Shown here: positions 8,929-17,201 of the stretch, in pieces | Layout: each line of letters starts with the position of its first letter | How positions within the stretch are numbered: the stretch's first letter is position 1 | NCBI GenBank assembly: GCA_945876095.1 | Contig: CAMCMP010000001.1 | Coordinates: 143,052 to 207,051 of the forward strand | DNA from: Chitinophaga pinensis | Lineage (GTDB): Bacteria; Bacteroidota; Bacteroidia; Chitinophagales; Chitinophagaceae | Reading direction: 5' to 3' | DNA: 64,000 nt | The notes under the pieces: model-generated | Databases searched by the model: none | Told to the model about the DNA's origin: nothing | Seen by the model: only the letters and a program-made list of their open reading frames with translations | Program-made: the position numbers and the translations under genes

Positions 8929-10218
8929 ATGCATCTTTTTAAATCATTCTGTTTTTTTACGTTTTTATTGATATCGGTAAATTCTTCGCAAGCCCAGCTA
9001 AATCCTGAGGGTATTTTTAAGCCAAATATTAAGGCAGTTCGCTTTCATATTTATGGAGATCAAATGACGCTGCCAGTTTATAAACTCAATAGTGGTGACC
9101 GTTTGGAGCTACATTTTGATGACCTAGACGCGAATGTAAAAAGTTATTATTATACCTATCAATTATGTGATTTTAATTGGAAACCTTTGTTATTAAGCCC
9201 CTTTGACTACATTAAGGGGTTTACCCAGCAGCGTATTTCTAGTTACCGCTTTTCCTCTATTGCGTTTACTCGTTATACTCATTATCAGTTGATATTACCA
9301 GAGGCCAATACTGTCCCTACTAAAAGTGGAAATTATTTGTTAAAAGTTTTTCTGGATGGAGATACCTCAAAGCTTGCTTTTACAAGGAAGTTATTGATTT
9401 TGGACACAAAGTCATCAGTGATGGCTCAATTTGTTCAGCCTTTTACCCCCCAATTTTATAATACCCATCAAAGAATTAAGTTTTCAGTAAATCTAGAAGG
9501 GTTAAATGCATTTGATGCCAATCAACAGGTAAAAGTGATGATACTTCAAAATAATCGTTGGGACAATGCCCAAGGAAATATTCGACCAACCTTTATTAGG
9601 GGTAATACACTGGAATATAATAATGAGAATGATTATAGTTTTGCTGGAGGAAAGGAATGGAGGTGGCTTGATTTAAGAAGTTTTAGTTTACAAAGTGAAA
9701 GGGTAGAGAGGGCTGAATATTCTAAAACTGCAACTAAGATTTTTGTAAAGCCTGATATTGATCGCAGTAGTCAGCAATATGTTTATTACCGAGATTTTAA
9801 TGGGCTATATCAGGTTACTACTTATGAATCAATTAATCCCTATTGGCAAGGAGATTTTGCTACCGTTCAATTCAGATATCGAACTCCCAATGGCTTGCCC
9901 TATGCAGATAAAGATTTGTATTTGACAGGACAGTTAACAGATTATAAGTTGAATCAGGATTCTAAAATGCAGTTCAATGCACAAACAGGCATGTATGAAG
10001 GAATCCAATTTTTAAAGCAGGGATATTACAGTTACGGTTATCTGATGGTTGATAAAAATGAGCCCTCTAAAAAGATAGAAATCGATGGTAATTATTGGGA
10101 AACTGAAAATACCTACACTATCTTAATTTATTATAAATCATTCACAGATCAGGCTGATCAGTTAATTGGTATTGGCAAAATAGCTACTAGAACAGATAGG
10201 CCAGGAATTAATTTATAG
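8929..10218 (+). CDS. Type IX secretion system Plug protein (DUF5103)
   Basis: 429 residues with a signal peptide ending NSSQAQ. The N-terminal region LNPEGIFKPNIKAVRFHIYGDQMTLPVYKLNSGDRLELHFDDL, the block YYYTYQLCDFNWKP, and the late GFTQQRISSYRFSS are hallmarks of the DUF5103 family. From established work, this family is the Plug that seals the periplasmic side of the SprA translocon in the T9SS outer membrane complex. It stands alone here, with the SRP RNA following. T9SS substrates and partners occur later in the window (adhesin and PorP/SprF). Confidence 0.85.
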   Translation: MHLFKSFCFFTFLLISVNSSQAQLNPEGIFKPNIKAVRFHIYGDQMTLPVYKLNSGDRLELHFDDLDANVKSYYYTYQLCDFNWKPLLLSPFDYIKGFTQQRISSYRFSSIAFTRYTHYQLILPEANTVPTKSGNYLLKVFLDGDTSKLAFTRKLLILDTKSSVMAQFVQPFTPQFYNTHQRIKFSVNLEGLNAFDANQQVKVMILQNNRWDNAQGNIRPTFIRGNTLEYNNENDYSFAGGKEWRWLDLRSFSLQSERVERAEYSKTATKIFVKPDIDRSSQQYVYYRDFNGLYQVTTYESINPYWQGDFATVQFRYRTPNGLPYADKDLYLTGQLTDYKLNQDSKMQFNAQTGMYEGIQFLKQGYYSYGYLMVDKNEPSKKIEIDGNYWETENTYTILIYYKSFTDQADQLIGIGKIATRTDRPGINL

Positions 10219-10302
10219 CATCAAATGTAGGCTGGCAGACTGAAGTAGCCGAGAAATTGGCATTCAATTTAATATTTATAAAAAAAAGTAACTAGTCTGA
10301 CT

Positions 10303-10310
10303 TATATTTG
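10303..10310 (+). promoter_or_regulatory. Bacteroidota -7 promoter box for SRP RNA
   Basis: TATATTTG matches the Bacteroidota -7 consensus TAnnTTTG exactly. It ends 5 bp before the first base of the closing stem of the SRP RNA, the spacing expected for transcription start. No good -33 TTG box is visible at 19-21 bp upstream. Confidence 0.6.
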
Positions 10311-10314
10311 CAAC

Positions 10315-10408
10315 GGCAAGTCTTATACGACCAGCTCCTGTTGAACTCCCCCAGGACCGGAAGGTAGCAAGGGTAAATGGTTGAGCGGTGCGATGTAAGT
10401 AACTTGCC
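10315..10408 (+). ncRNA. ffs: Signal recognition particle RNA (4.5S-type, small)
   Basis: The terminal stem pairs GGCAAG (10315-10320) with CTTGCC (10403-10408). Between them is the universally conserved apical domain: CCAGGACCGGAAGGTAGCAA, with the GGAA tetraloop and the asymmetric loop strands that bind Ffh. This RNA is the scaffold of the signal recognition particle, which targets nascent membrane and secreted proteins to the inner membrane. The TAnnTTTG box immediately upstream supports the 5' end. The 3' end may extend by a few Ts (10409-10415). Confidence 0.93.
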
Positions 10409-10484
10409 ATTTTTATGTCTATTATTTTTTGATTTCTAAGTGTAAATCTGTTAAGGCCTCATTTGTTTTTTTCTTCTTTAAATT

Positions 10485-11471
10485 TTACTTTAAGCGTATT
10501 TTTTTTACTCCTTCATTAGTAATGATTACTGGCTTTATTAATCCATCTTTATCAAAATACATTCTGTCTACACAGGTAACTCTTGAATTAGCATTTGTTT
10601 CTCCCAAAGGTCTGCGATGGTATATAATATACCATTTGTCTTTGGAGGGTAATTTAATAACTGAGTGATGACCTGCACCAGTTGCGATGTCTGGGTTTTG
10701 TTTTAGTATTTTACCGATTCGTTTGAATGGGCCAAAGGGAGAATCGCCCATTGCGTAGGCTACACTATAGTTAGGGCCAGTCCAACCTCCTTCGGACCAC
10801 ATAAAATAGTATTTACCCTTTCTTACAAACATCATTGGACCTTCAACGTATTGTTCGGGAGTAATTTCTCTGAAAGTATTCCCATCTTCAAATGGGATGA
10901 ATCCAGTAAAATTTTCATTTAGACGCGCTATATTACAATGGCGCCAACCTCCGTAAATAAGGTAATAGTCTCCATTAATATCCTTAAAAACAAATTGATC
11001 AATAGGTTGGGCTTTGTTATAAAAATCGTCAATCAAAGGCTTGCCTAGATAATCTTTGAAGGGTCCAGCTGGTTGATCAGCTATAGCAATGCCGATTCCT
11101 CCTTTTTGATTTCCATTTTGTATATCATTTGCACTGAAAAAGAAATAATATTTTCCATTTTTTTCGATGATTGCAGGCGCCCACATGGCTCGGTGAGCCC
11201 ATTTAATGGAGGAAGTATCTAAAATATTAGGATGCTTAGTCCAACTTACTAAGTCTTTTGAAGAAAAAGCATCAAAATGAACTTGCTGGTTATAAGGTGC
11301 AGAAAAGGTGGGGTAAATCCAAAAAGTATTATTAAAAACTGCTCCTTCTGGATCTGCATACCAACCTTGGAATACAGGGTTTCCTGCATATTTCTTATTT
11401 ATTTTATTTTGTGCTACTGCACAATTGCATAATAAAAGCAAAAAGTATAGCAATAATTGTGATATTTTCAT
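10485..11471 (-). CDS. Secreted glycoside hydrolase family 43
   Basis: 328 residues with a signal peptide (cleavage near NCAVAQ). The five-bladed propeller of GH43 is indicated by its three carboxylates: Asp40 in GWYADPEG (base), Asp158 in PIDQF (pKa modulator) and Glu210 in YVEGPMMF (acid). A supporting GAGHHSV block lies near the end. GH43 enzymes release arabinose or xylose from hemicellulose or galactan side chains; the exact linkage cannot be assigned. The stop lies about 75 bp from the SRP RNA on the opposite strand. It stands apart from the larger carbohydrate cluster at 40-63 kb. Confidence 0.9.
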   Translation of the reverse strand: MKISQLLLYFLLLLCNCAVAQNKINKKYAGNPVFQGWYADPEGAVFNNTFWIYPTFSAPYNQQVHFDAFSSKDLVSWTKHPNILDTSSIKWAHRAMWAPAIIEKNGKYYFFFSANDIQNGNQKGGIGIAIADQPAGPFKDYLGKPLIDDFYNKAQPIDQFVFKDINGDYYLIYGGWRHCNIARLNENFTGFIPFEDGNTFREITPEQYVEGPMMFVRKGKYYFMWSEGGWTGPNYSVAYAMGDSPFGPFKRIGKILKQNPDIATGAGHHSVIKLPSKDKWYIIYHRRPLGETNANSRVTCVDRMYFDKDGLIKPVIITNEGVKKIRLK

Positions 11472-11664
11472 GAATTGTTTTTAGAAAAATAATTTTATTT
11501 AGAAGGGTTTTATTAGGCAACGATGACAAATATAGGTAATTCGAATAATGGAATTTGATAGAGTGTTTTCGTAATTAATTAAGGATGCAAACTATTTTTA
11601 CCAAATCATAAACATTTCAAATTGTAAGAAAGTATTAATTTTACTTTATTCAAATAGAAATCAA

Positions 11665-12129
11665 ATGGAGGTTCCGATTAAAAAAAAGTACTCGTTTTTT
11701 AAAAAAATAGGTCTATTAGCTTTAATACTTTTTATAGTTGGAATAGCTTGGGTATTGTATGTTTTCAATGAAAAATATTCAGATACCACCAAAATTACTC
11801 CTGCCTATACATTGAATGCTTTGGATCTGATTCATGAGTTTGAAAGAAATGATAGTTTGGCGAATAAAAAGTATGTAGAGAAAATAATGGTACTAAATGG
11901 AGAGGTTTCAGAGGTGGAGGGAGTGGATAGTACTGTTAATATAAAGATGGCTGATTCAACTTCAGGTTCATATGTTATCTTTGCTTTTCAACAGCAAGAT
12001 AAAGGACTTGCAGAGAAAATAAAGGTAGGTGAGAAAGTTTCAATAAAGGGGTCTTGTAGTGGAGGAGCTTTTAGTAAAATACTTGAAACTGAATTCATTA
12101 CTTTCAAGCGATGTGCAATCAATAATTAA
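11665..12129 (+). CDS. Membrane-anchored OB-fold (tRNA_anti-like) protein
   Basis: 154 residues. A basic N-terminus is followed by one transmembrane helix (about residues 17-36, GLLALILFIVGIAWVLYVF). The rest is a single small beta-rich domain with the pattern of the Bacteroidota 'OB-fold, tRNA_anti-like' family: LIHEFERNDSLANKKYVEK, ...VLNGEVSEV..., ...VGEKVSIKGSCSGG. The domain faces the periplasm; its ligand is unknown. It is 19 bp upstream of the YceI-family gene and probably cotranscribed with it. Confidence 0.75.
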   Translation: MEVPIKKKYSFFKKIGLLALILFIVGIAWVLYVFNEKYSDTTKITPAYTLNALDLIHEFERNDSLANKKYVEKIMVLNGEVSEVEGVDSTVNIKMADSTSGSYVIFAFQQQDKGLAEKIKVGEKVSIKGSCSGGAFSKILETEFITFKRCAINN

Positions 12130-12148
12130 AATTTATAAAAACTAAAAA

Positions 12149-12757
12149 ATGAAAAAAACAATTTTATTAATTGCTTTAGTTACCGTTACTGGTTCAATTT
12201 TTGCAAAACATTCAGTGTCTGTTTCTAAAAAAGAAAAATCAGCAATTCTTCCTGGCGCAAAGGCGGGTCCTAAAAAAACGACCACTTCGGGTACTATTTC
12301 TTTTAATGCAACTACCGCTAAGGATGCTAAGCCAAAGGGTGAAAACAAAACAGTGATAGCTTCTATTGATATTGTAAAAGGAACTGTTGCATTTGAAGTA
12401 ATCGTTAAAAATTTCAGTTTTGAAAATCCAATGATGCAAGAGCATTTTAACAGTCCAGTTTGGATGGATTCTGAAAAATTCCCAACGGCTAATTTTAAGG
12501 GTAATATTGCTAATTTAAGTGCAATCAATTTTAAAAAGGATGGTACTTATGCAGCTCAAGTAAAAGGCGATCTTACTATGCATGGTGTTACTAAATCGGT
12601 TACTTCTGCTGGTTCTATTTCAGTTGTTGGAGGCACCATCAAAATAGCAAGTGATTTCAATGTTGCTTTAGCTGATTATGGAATTAATGGACCTGCAATT
12701 GCTGCAGGTAAAGTGGCGACTGAGTCAAAGGTTTCGGTTTCTGCAGAATTGAAGTAA
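12149..12757 (+). CDS. YceI-family lipocalin-like secreted protein
   Basis: 202 residues with a signal peptide (GSIFA). The YceI domain is recognisable by FNATTAKDAKPKG, NPMMQEHFNSPVWMDSEKFPTANFKG and LTMHGVTKSV. YceI proteins form a barrel that binds isoprenoid chains in other bacteria; the ligand here is unknown. The gene follows the OB-fold gene by 19 bp and is closed by a strong terminator at 12777-12809. Confidence 0.88.
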   Translation: MKKTILLIALVTVTGSIFAKHSVSVSKKEKSAILPGAKAGPKKTTTSGTISFNATTAKDAKPKGENKTVIASIDIVKGTVAFEVIVKNFSFENPMMQEHFNSPVWMDSEKFPTANFKGNIANLSAINFKKDGTYAAQVKGDLTMHGVTKSVTSAGSISVVGGTIKIASDFNVALADYGINGPAIAAGKVATESKVSVSAELK

Positions 12758-12776
12758 CTAGCATTTAATTATTTAT

Positions 12777-12809
12777 AAAAAGCTTTTACCATTGGTAAAA
12801 GCTTTTTTT
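12777..12809 (+). terminator. Rho-independent terminator after the YceI gene
   Basis: A 14-bp stem (AAAAAGCTTTTACC / GGTAAAAGCTTTTT) with a 3-nt loop, running into a T-tract, 20 bp after the YceI stop codon. Confidence 0.85.
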
Positions 12810-12984
12810 GTACCCCTAATAAATTGCATACTTAGAGTAATAATTTAAATGGAAATTTTTGATATAAAACATCTTTTTCTACTGATAATTATCAATTCTG
12901 TTTTTGATTGGTATCATTGTTTATTTTTGTCAAATAAGATTAATTTGTAATATTAAAAATAACCAGATATATTTTTTATTCAAT

Positions 12985-13614
12985 TTAATTACAAATTCCA
13001 ACTTTATGTTTTATGAATTCATTTTTATTTAATTCACTCAGTATAAAAAAGGCTAGGTCTGCGGTACTAATCTTGTTTGAGTCAGGGATGGGGACATAGT
13101 CTGAACTGGTTATAAAATCACCGGTGGGTTCTGAATCTATTATCTCTGGTGGGCAGACCATAGTCCAATCCAGCTGGGAAGTTTTTAGATATTGATAAGC
13201 TTTAAGATGTTCCCTACTGATGGGTAAAACTTTGGCTGGAAAGTCGGGAAGGTCCATTATTAAGCGGTCTTTGTCAGCATTGAGTATGCTCATTTCGCCT
13301 ACAGCAATAATTCTTGTAACATAAGCTTTTTGCATTTGGCCAATGATATTTTTCATGCCCAGAGACCTTGTCATGTCTGATCCAGTTGAATCACCACCTA
13401 GTGAACATATAACAGCATCAGTCCCTAAAATTGCGTTATATACTTGTTTCTGATCAAATAGGGCCCCTTGAATGAGCTCTAGTTGGTCGTTTTTTGGTAG
13501 ATCAGCCGTAAATACATTTCTACCAAATGCTCTCACATTGAGCCCATTATAAAGCGCCTGTTTAACCAGTTGAATGCCTACCATTCCCGAAGCACCAAAG
13601 ATTATAATTCGCAT
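12985..13614 (-). CDS. NAD(P)H-binding Rossmann protein (atypical SDR)
   Basis: 209 residues. The N-terminus MRIIIFGASGMVGIQLVKQ is the glycine-rich nucleotide loop of atypical short-chain dehydrogenases (NmrA/HSCARG-like or biliverdin-reductase-B-like). AVICSLGGDSTG and YLKTSQLDWTMVCPPEI follow the usual fold order. The catalytic YxxxK of classical SDRs is absent. Substrate unknown: such proteins act as flavin reductases, redox sensors or epimerases. It is divergent from the trp leader region. Confidence 0.8.
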   Translation of the reverse strand: MRIIIFGASGMVGIQLVKQALYNGLNVRAFGRNVFTADLPKNDQLELIQGALFDQKQVYNAILGTDAVICSLGGDSTGSDMTRSLGMKNIIGQMQKAYVTRIIAVGEMSILNADKDRLIMDLPDFPAKVLPISREHLKAYQYLKTSQLDWTMVCPPEIIDSEPTGDFITSSDYVPIPDSNKISTADLAFFILSELNKNEFIKHKVGICN

Positions 13615-13788
13615 AAACTTAATTTAACTACCTATATAATAATAAATACAATATTTGCCGGTTCAAAATAGTAGTTTAAAAATTGACTATTAAGGCTGAC
13701 TCCAAATTTACTTAAATCTATTTAGCATTGATATAAATTGTAGTATAGTGGTTCTACCCCTTGAGTGCAATAGGTTAATATTGTAATT

Positions 13789-13828
13789 CCTAATTATCAA
13801 AAAAAAAGTTTTTTTTTTGATAATTAGG
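13789..13828. promoter_or_regulatory. Perfect 19-bp-arm palindrome upstream of the trp leader
   Basis: CCTAATTATC plus nine A residues (13789-13807) is mirrored by nine T residues plus GATAATTAGG (13810-13828), with a 2-bp centre. It ends 12 bp before the SD-like AGGAG of trpL. It overlaps where the -33 region of the leader promoter would lie, so it may be an operator; if transcribed it would form a hairpin at the 5' end of the mRNA. No T-run follows it, so it is not an ordinary terminator. Confidence 0.7.
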
Positions 13829-13847
13829 CCACATCTTTGCAGGAGAA

Positions 13848-13901
13848 ATGAAAAATAATGTTTTAAATAGTAATAGTTGGTGGTGGCAGTCAATATTTTG
13901 A
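13848..13901 (+). CDS. trpL: trp operon leader peptide with three tandem Trp codons
   Basis: An 18-codon frame: MKNNVLNSNSWWWQSIF and a TGA stop. The three consecutive TGG codons are at 13878-13886. An AGGAG lies 3 bp before the ATG, an unusually good Shine-Dalgarno for this phylum. The peptide is too short for automated gene calling. It has the layout of a ribosome-mediated attenuator: Trp codons a few codons before the stop, then an antiterminator strand starting 1 nt after the stop, then a terminator 37 nt later, upstream of trpE. Its role is regulatory: stalling at the Trp codons reports low charged tRNA-Trp. Confidence 0.85.
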   Translation: MKNNVLNSNSWWWQSIF

Positions 13902-13965
13902 TGTGTCGATACGCTATTGTATGTATAATATATTAAGGCCCCGACACAATGTGTTGGGGTTTTTT
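13902..13965 (+). promoter_or_regulatory. trp attenuator: antiterminator and terminator stems
   Basis: Two exclusive pairings are visible. TGTGTCG (13902-13908, directly after the trpL stop) is complementary to CGACACA (13942-13948), giving the antiterminator. The same CGACACA strand is part of the terminator stem CCCCGACACA / TGTGTTGGGG (13939-13959), which ends in a T-run. A ribosome stalled on the TGG codons leaves 13902-13908 free and allows antitermination. A ribosome reaching the stop codon covers it and the terminator forms. Confidence 0.85.
13939..13965 (+). terminator. Attenuator (Rho-independent) terminator of the trp leader
   Basis: GC-rich stem of four C-G pairs plus GACACA/TGTGTT (one G-T wobble), followed by TTTTTT. 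It lies 130 bp before trpE and would end transcription when tryptophan is plentiful. Confidence 0.88.
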
Positions 13966-14096
13966 ATTTCCTCCTAAACTTTTAAACCAAGATTTGATAA
14001 AGGTTAGTTGTAATAAAATTTTGATCATTTGCTCCTTCCCTTGGATCATTAAAAGGGTGTGGACTTTAAAGTAAAGGCCTTCATTGGCTGAGAAAT

Positions 14097-15515
14097 ATGA
14101 AAAAAATAACTATTAAAACCAATTACAAACAACTTCTGGCAGATGTTTACACTCCAGTAGGAATTTACTTGCGACTTAGGGATAGGTTTAGGGACACTAT
14201 TTTACTGGAAAGTTCTGATTACCATGCAGGTGAAAATAGCTATACTTTTATTGGAATCAATGCAATTGCTGGAATAGAAATAAGAACTGCAAATACCATC
14301 GAATATAAACTTCCAGGACAAAGTCCTGAAAAGTCAAAAATTTCAAGTCCTTCTATTGTGCCCGAACTATTGTGGGATTTTATGCAGCGATTTGAAATAA
14401 GTTCGAAAGTCCCTAAACCCATTAATGTAGCCCAGGGGTTATTTGGCTATTGTACCTATGATGCGGTTCAATTTTTTGATTCTATAAAGTTAGAAAATGG
14501 AAATCAGCAGGCTGGTGTTGATATACCGCTTATGCGTTACCGTTTATATCAATACGTTATTGCTATCAATCATTTTAAAAATGAGCTATTTATTTGTGAA
14601 AATGCTATTGATGGGATAGATAGTGATATTGATTCAATTGAAAGTCTTATTAAAAGTAAAGACGTACCAACATTTCCATTTTCTTCCAAAGGAATAGAGC
14701 ATTCTAATCTTACTGATGCTGCCTATATAGCAATGGTAAAAAAAGGAATTGCCAGTTGCCTAAGAGGGGATGTATTTCAGATAGTTTTGAGTCGAAGATT
14801 TCAGCAATCTTTTTCTGGAGATGAATTTAATGTGTATCGTGCCTTGAGGAGTATAAACCCAAGCCCTTATTTATTTTATTTTGATTATGGAGATTATAAA
14901 CTGATGGGTTCATCACCAGAGAGTCAACTGATTGTTCAAAATGGCAAGGCTATTGTTCACCCCATTGCTGGTACATTTAAACGAACTGGTAATGATGAAA
15001 CTGATAAGGCTTTAGCTATTCAGTTGGAAAATGATCCTAAGGAAAATGCAGAACATGTGATGCTAGTTGATCTGGCAAGAAATGATTTAAGCAGAATGTG
15101 CAGTGAGGTAGAAGTTACTCAATATAAAAAGGTAAATTATTATTCTCATGTTATTCATTTGGTAAGTGAGGTGGTAGGTAAAGTAGTCGCTGAAACCAAT
15201 CCATTTAAGTTATTGGCAGTTAGTTTTCCAGCAGGTACTTTGAGCGGCGCTCCAAAGTTTAAGGCAATGCAATTAATTAATGAAAATGAACCAACTGGCA
15301 GAAGTTATTATGGAGGCGCTATTGGATATATGGGATTTGATGGAACTTGTAACCATGCTATAATGATCCGTACTTTTTTAAGTAATCAAAATACACTTTA
15401 TTACCAGGCGGGTGCTGGTATTGTGGCTGCAAGTAATCCAGAAAGTGAGTTGCAGGAAGTAAATAACAAATTGAATGCTTTAAAACAAGCCATTGTAATG
15501 GCACAAAATATTTAA
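14097..15515 (+). CDS. trpE: Anthranilate synthase component I
   Basis: 472 residues. TrpE converts chorismate to anthranilate with ammonia from TrpG. The chorismate-binding domain shows FQIVLSRRF, SPYLFYFDYGDYKLMGSSPE, HPIAGTFKRTG, ENAEHVMLVDLARNDLSRMC, FPAGTLSGAPKFKAMQLI and YYGGAIGYMGFDG. The last block and the GAGIVAASNPESE tail are active-site signatures. An LLESSD element near residue 40 corresponds to the Trp feedback-binding motif of TrpE enzymes. It is the first structural gene after the attenuator, and trpG starts 2 bp after its stop. Confidence 0.97.
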   Translation: MKKITIKTNYKQLLADVYTPVGIYLRLRDRFRDTILLESSDYHAGENSYTFIGINAIAGIEIRTANTIEYKLPGQSPEKSKISSPSIVPELLWDFMQRFEISSKVPKPINVAQGLFGYCTYDAVQFFDSIKLENGNQQAGVDIPLMRYRLYQYVIAINHFKNELFICENAIDGIDSDIDSIESLIKSKDVPTFPFSSKGIEHSNLTDAAYIAMVKKGIASCLRGDVFQIVLSRRFQQSFSGDEFNVYRALRSINPSPYLFYFDYGDYKLMGSSPESQLIVQNGKAIVHPIAGTFKRTGNDETDKALAIQLENDPKENAEHVMLVDLARNDLSRMCSEVEVTQYKKVNYYSHVIHLVSEVVGKVVAETNPFKLLAVSFPAGTLSGAPKFKAMQLINENEPTGRSYYGGAIGYMGFDGTCNHAIMIRTFLSNQNTLYYQAGAGIVAASNPESELQEVNNKLNALKQAIVMAQNI

Positions 15516-15517
15516 TA

Positions 15518-16087
15518 ATGAAAATATTAGTATTTGATAATTATGATTCGTTTACATATAATTTGGTGCATTTGGTTGAAAAAATTCTGCACCAAAAGGT
15601 GGATGTATTTCGAAATGACCAGATTTCTCTTGAAGAAGTGAAAGCTTATGATAAAATAATTCTTTCACCAGGACCAGGAATTCCAGAAGAGGCAGGTTTG
15701 TTATTGCCGCTTATAAAGGAATACGCTTCTAGTAAATCTATTTTGGGAGTTTGTTTGGGCCATCAAGCTATTGGTGAATCTTTTGGCGGAACCTTGGTTA
15801 ATCTAGATAAAGTATATCATGGTATCGCAACTCCAATTACCATTACCAATCCTTCTTCTCAAATTTTGAAGGGAATGGGCAATTCAATTGAAGTGGGTCG
15901 CTATCATTCTTGGATCGTAAGTGAAAAAGATTTTCCTCAAGAACTTGAAGTTACTGCAATAGATTCCAATGGTTTCATTATGGGATTACAACATAAAAAA
16001 TATGATGTTCAAGGTGTACAGTTTCATCCAGAAAGTGTGCTAACTGTTGATGGGGAAAAAATGATGCGCAATTGGCTTGGTTTGTAA
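15518..16087 (+). CDS. trpG: Anthranilate synthase component II (glutamine amidotransferase)
   Basis: 189 residues, class I glutamine amidotransferase. The oxyanion region SPGPGIPEEAG, the nucleophile Cys79 in GVCLGHQAIGESFGG, and His170/Glu172 in VQFHPESV form the complete triad. It releases ammonia from glutamine for TrpE. No PabA-specific feature can be separated from TrpG by eye, but its position immediately after trpE makes TrpG the natural call; it may also serve folate synthesis. Confidence 0.96.
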   Translation: MKILVFDNYDSFTYNLVHLVEKILHQKVDVFRNDQISLEEVKAYDKIILSPGPGIPEEAGLLLPLIKEYASSKSILGVCLGHQAIGESFGGTLVNLDKVYHGIATPITITNPSSQILKGMGNSIEVGRYHSWIVSEKDFPQELEVTAIDSNGFIMGLQHKKYDVQGVQFHPESVLTVDGEKMMRNWLGL

Positions 16088-16154
16088 GATCGAAACTTAG
16101 ATATCATGAAGTAGTTAGGAGGTATTTATTTAAAAATTAATTTAAGTAGTAGGG

Positions 16155-17141
16155 ATGAAAAAAATATTAAATTTTTTATTTGAGCACAAAACGCTTTCAA
16201 GGGAACAAGCAAAAGAAGTGCTTACCAACATTGCTCAGGGGGGGTACAATGAAAGTGAAATTACTTCATTTATAACTGTGTTTTTGATGCGAACAATTAC
16301 TATTCAGGAGCTTCAAGGTTTTCGAGATGCACTCTTGGAATTGTGTGTTCGTGTAGACTTGAATGGAATGGAGGTATTGGATATTGTAGGTACTGGAGGT
16401 GATGGAAAAAATACTTTTAATATTTCAACACTAAGTTGTTTTATAGTAGCTGGTACTGGAAATAAAGTTGCTAAGCATGGTAATTATGGAGCATCTTCCA
16501 TCAGTGGTTCAAGCAATGTAATGGAGCAGTTGGGATATCAGTTTACCAATGATGTGGCAATTTTACAAGATCAATTAACAACTGCGAATATTTGTTTTTT
16601 GCATGCACCTCTATTTCATCCTGCATTAAAAACAGTGGGTCCAATTCGAAAAAACTTGGGTATCCGTACTTTTTTCAATATGCTAGGACCAATGGTAAAT
16701 CCTGCATTTCCAAAGCATCAACTAGTAGGAGTTTATAATTTAGAAATGGCAAGGATATATAATTATTTATTGCAACCAACTGGAAATAATTTCACTATCA
16801 TCCACAGCCTTGATGGATATGATGAGATTTCATTAACAGGAGATACTAAAGTAATTACCAATGAAGGAGAAAGAATATACAGTGCGGAAGATTTAGGTAA
16901 AATGTTAGTAAATCCAGAAGATATTTATGGAGGAGATACTGTACAAGCAGCAGCTCAAATATTTATTAATATACTAGAAGGTAAGGGTAGTTTGGCACAA
17001 AATGCAGTGGTATTATCTAATTCGGCAATGGCATTGCAATGTACTGGACATTACAGTTCATACGATGAGTGTTACCAACTTGCATTAGATAGTCTAGAGA
17101 GTGGAAAGGCTTTGGGTGTTCTTAAAAAGCTTTGTAATTAA
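16155..17141 (+). CDS. trpD: Anthranilate phosphoribosyltransferase
   Basis: 328 residues. Transfers phosphoribose from PRPP to anthranilate. The PRPP-binding loop DIVGTGGDGKNTFNIST is at about residues 76-92, and KHGNYGASSISGSSNVMEQLG follows, the typical anthranilate-site block. A FFNMLGPMVNPA segment completes the signature. The start ATG at 16155 lies 67 bp after trpG, the largest gap in the early operon. Confidence 0.96.
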   Translation: MKKILNFLFEHKTLSREQAKEVLTNIAQGGYNESEITSFITVFLMRTITIQELQGFRDALLELCVRVDLNGMEVLDIVGTGGDGKNTFNISTLSCFIVAGTGNKVAKHGNYGASSISGSSNVMEQLGYQFTNDVAILQDQLTTANICFLHAPLFHPALKTVGPIRKNLGIRTFFNMLGPMVNPAFPKHQLVGVYNLEMARIYNYLLQPTGNNFTIIHSLDGYDEISLTGDTKVITNEGERIYSAEDLGKMLVNPEDIYGGDTVQAAAQIFINILEGKGSLAQNAVVLSNSAMALQCTGHYSSYDECYQLALDSLESGKALGVLKKLCN

Positions 17142-17201
17142 TTATTTTAAAAAAATCGGAACTTATTTGTTTGCCCTTAATTATAAATTCTAAGTACTAG
17201 T

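Noticed and set aside
10429..10668. Plus-strand frame after the SRP RNA
   Set aside because: It overlaps the C-terminal part of the GH43 gene on the other strand, which has all catalytic residues.
13789..13828. Reading the palindrome as an ordinary terminator
   Set aside because: It lacks a T-run after the stem on either side and there is no gene reading into it from the left.
13708..13893. Minus-strand frame across the trp leader and palindrome
   Set aside because: It lies antisense to trpL and the attenuator, which have a better explanation, and includes poly-Lys/Phe from the A/T tracts.
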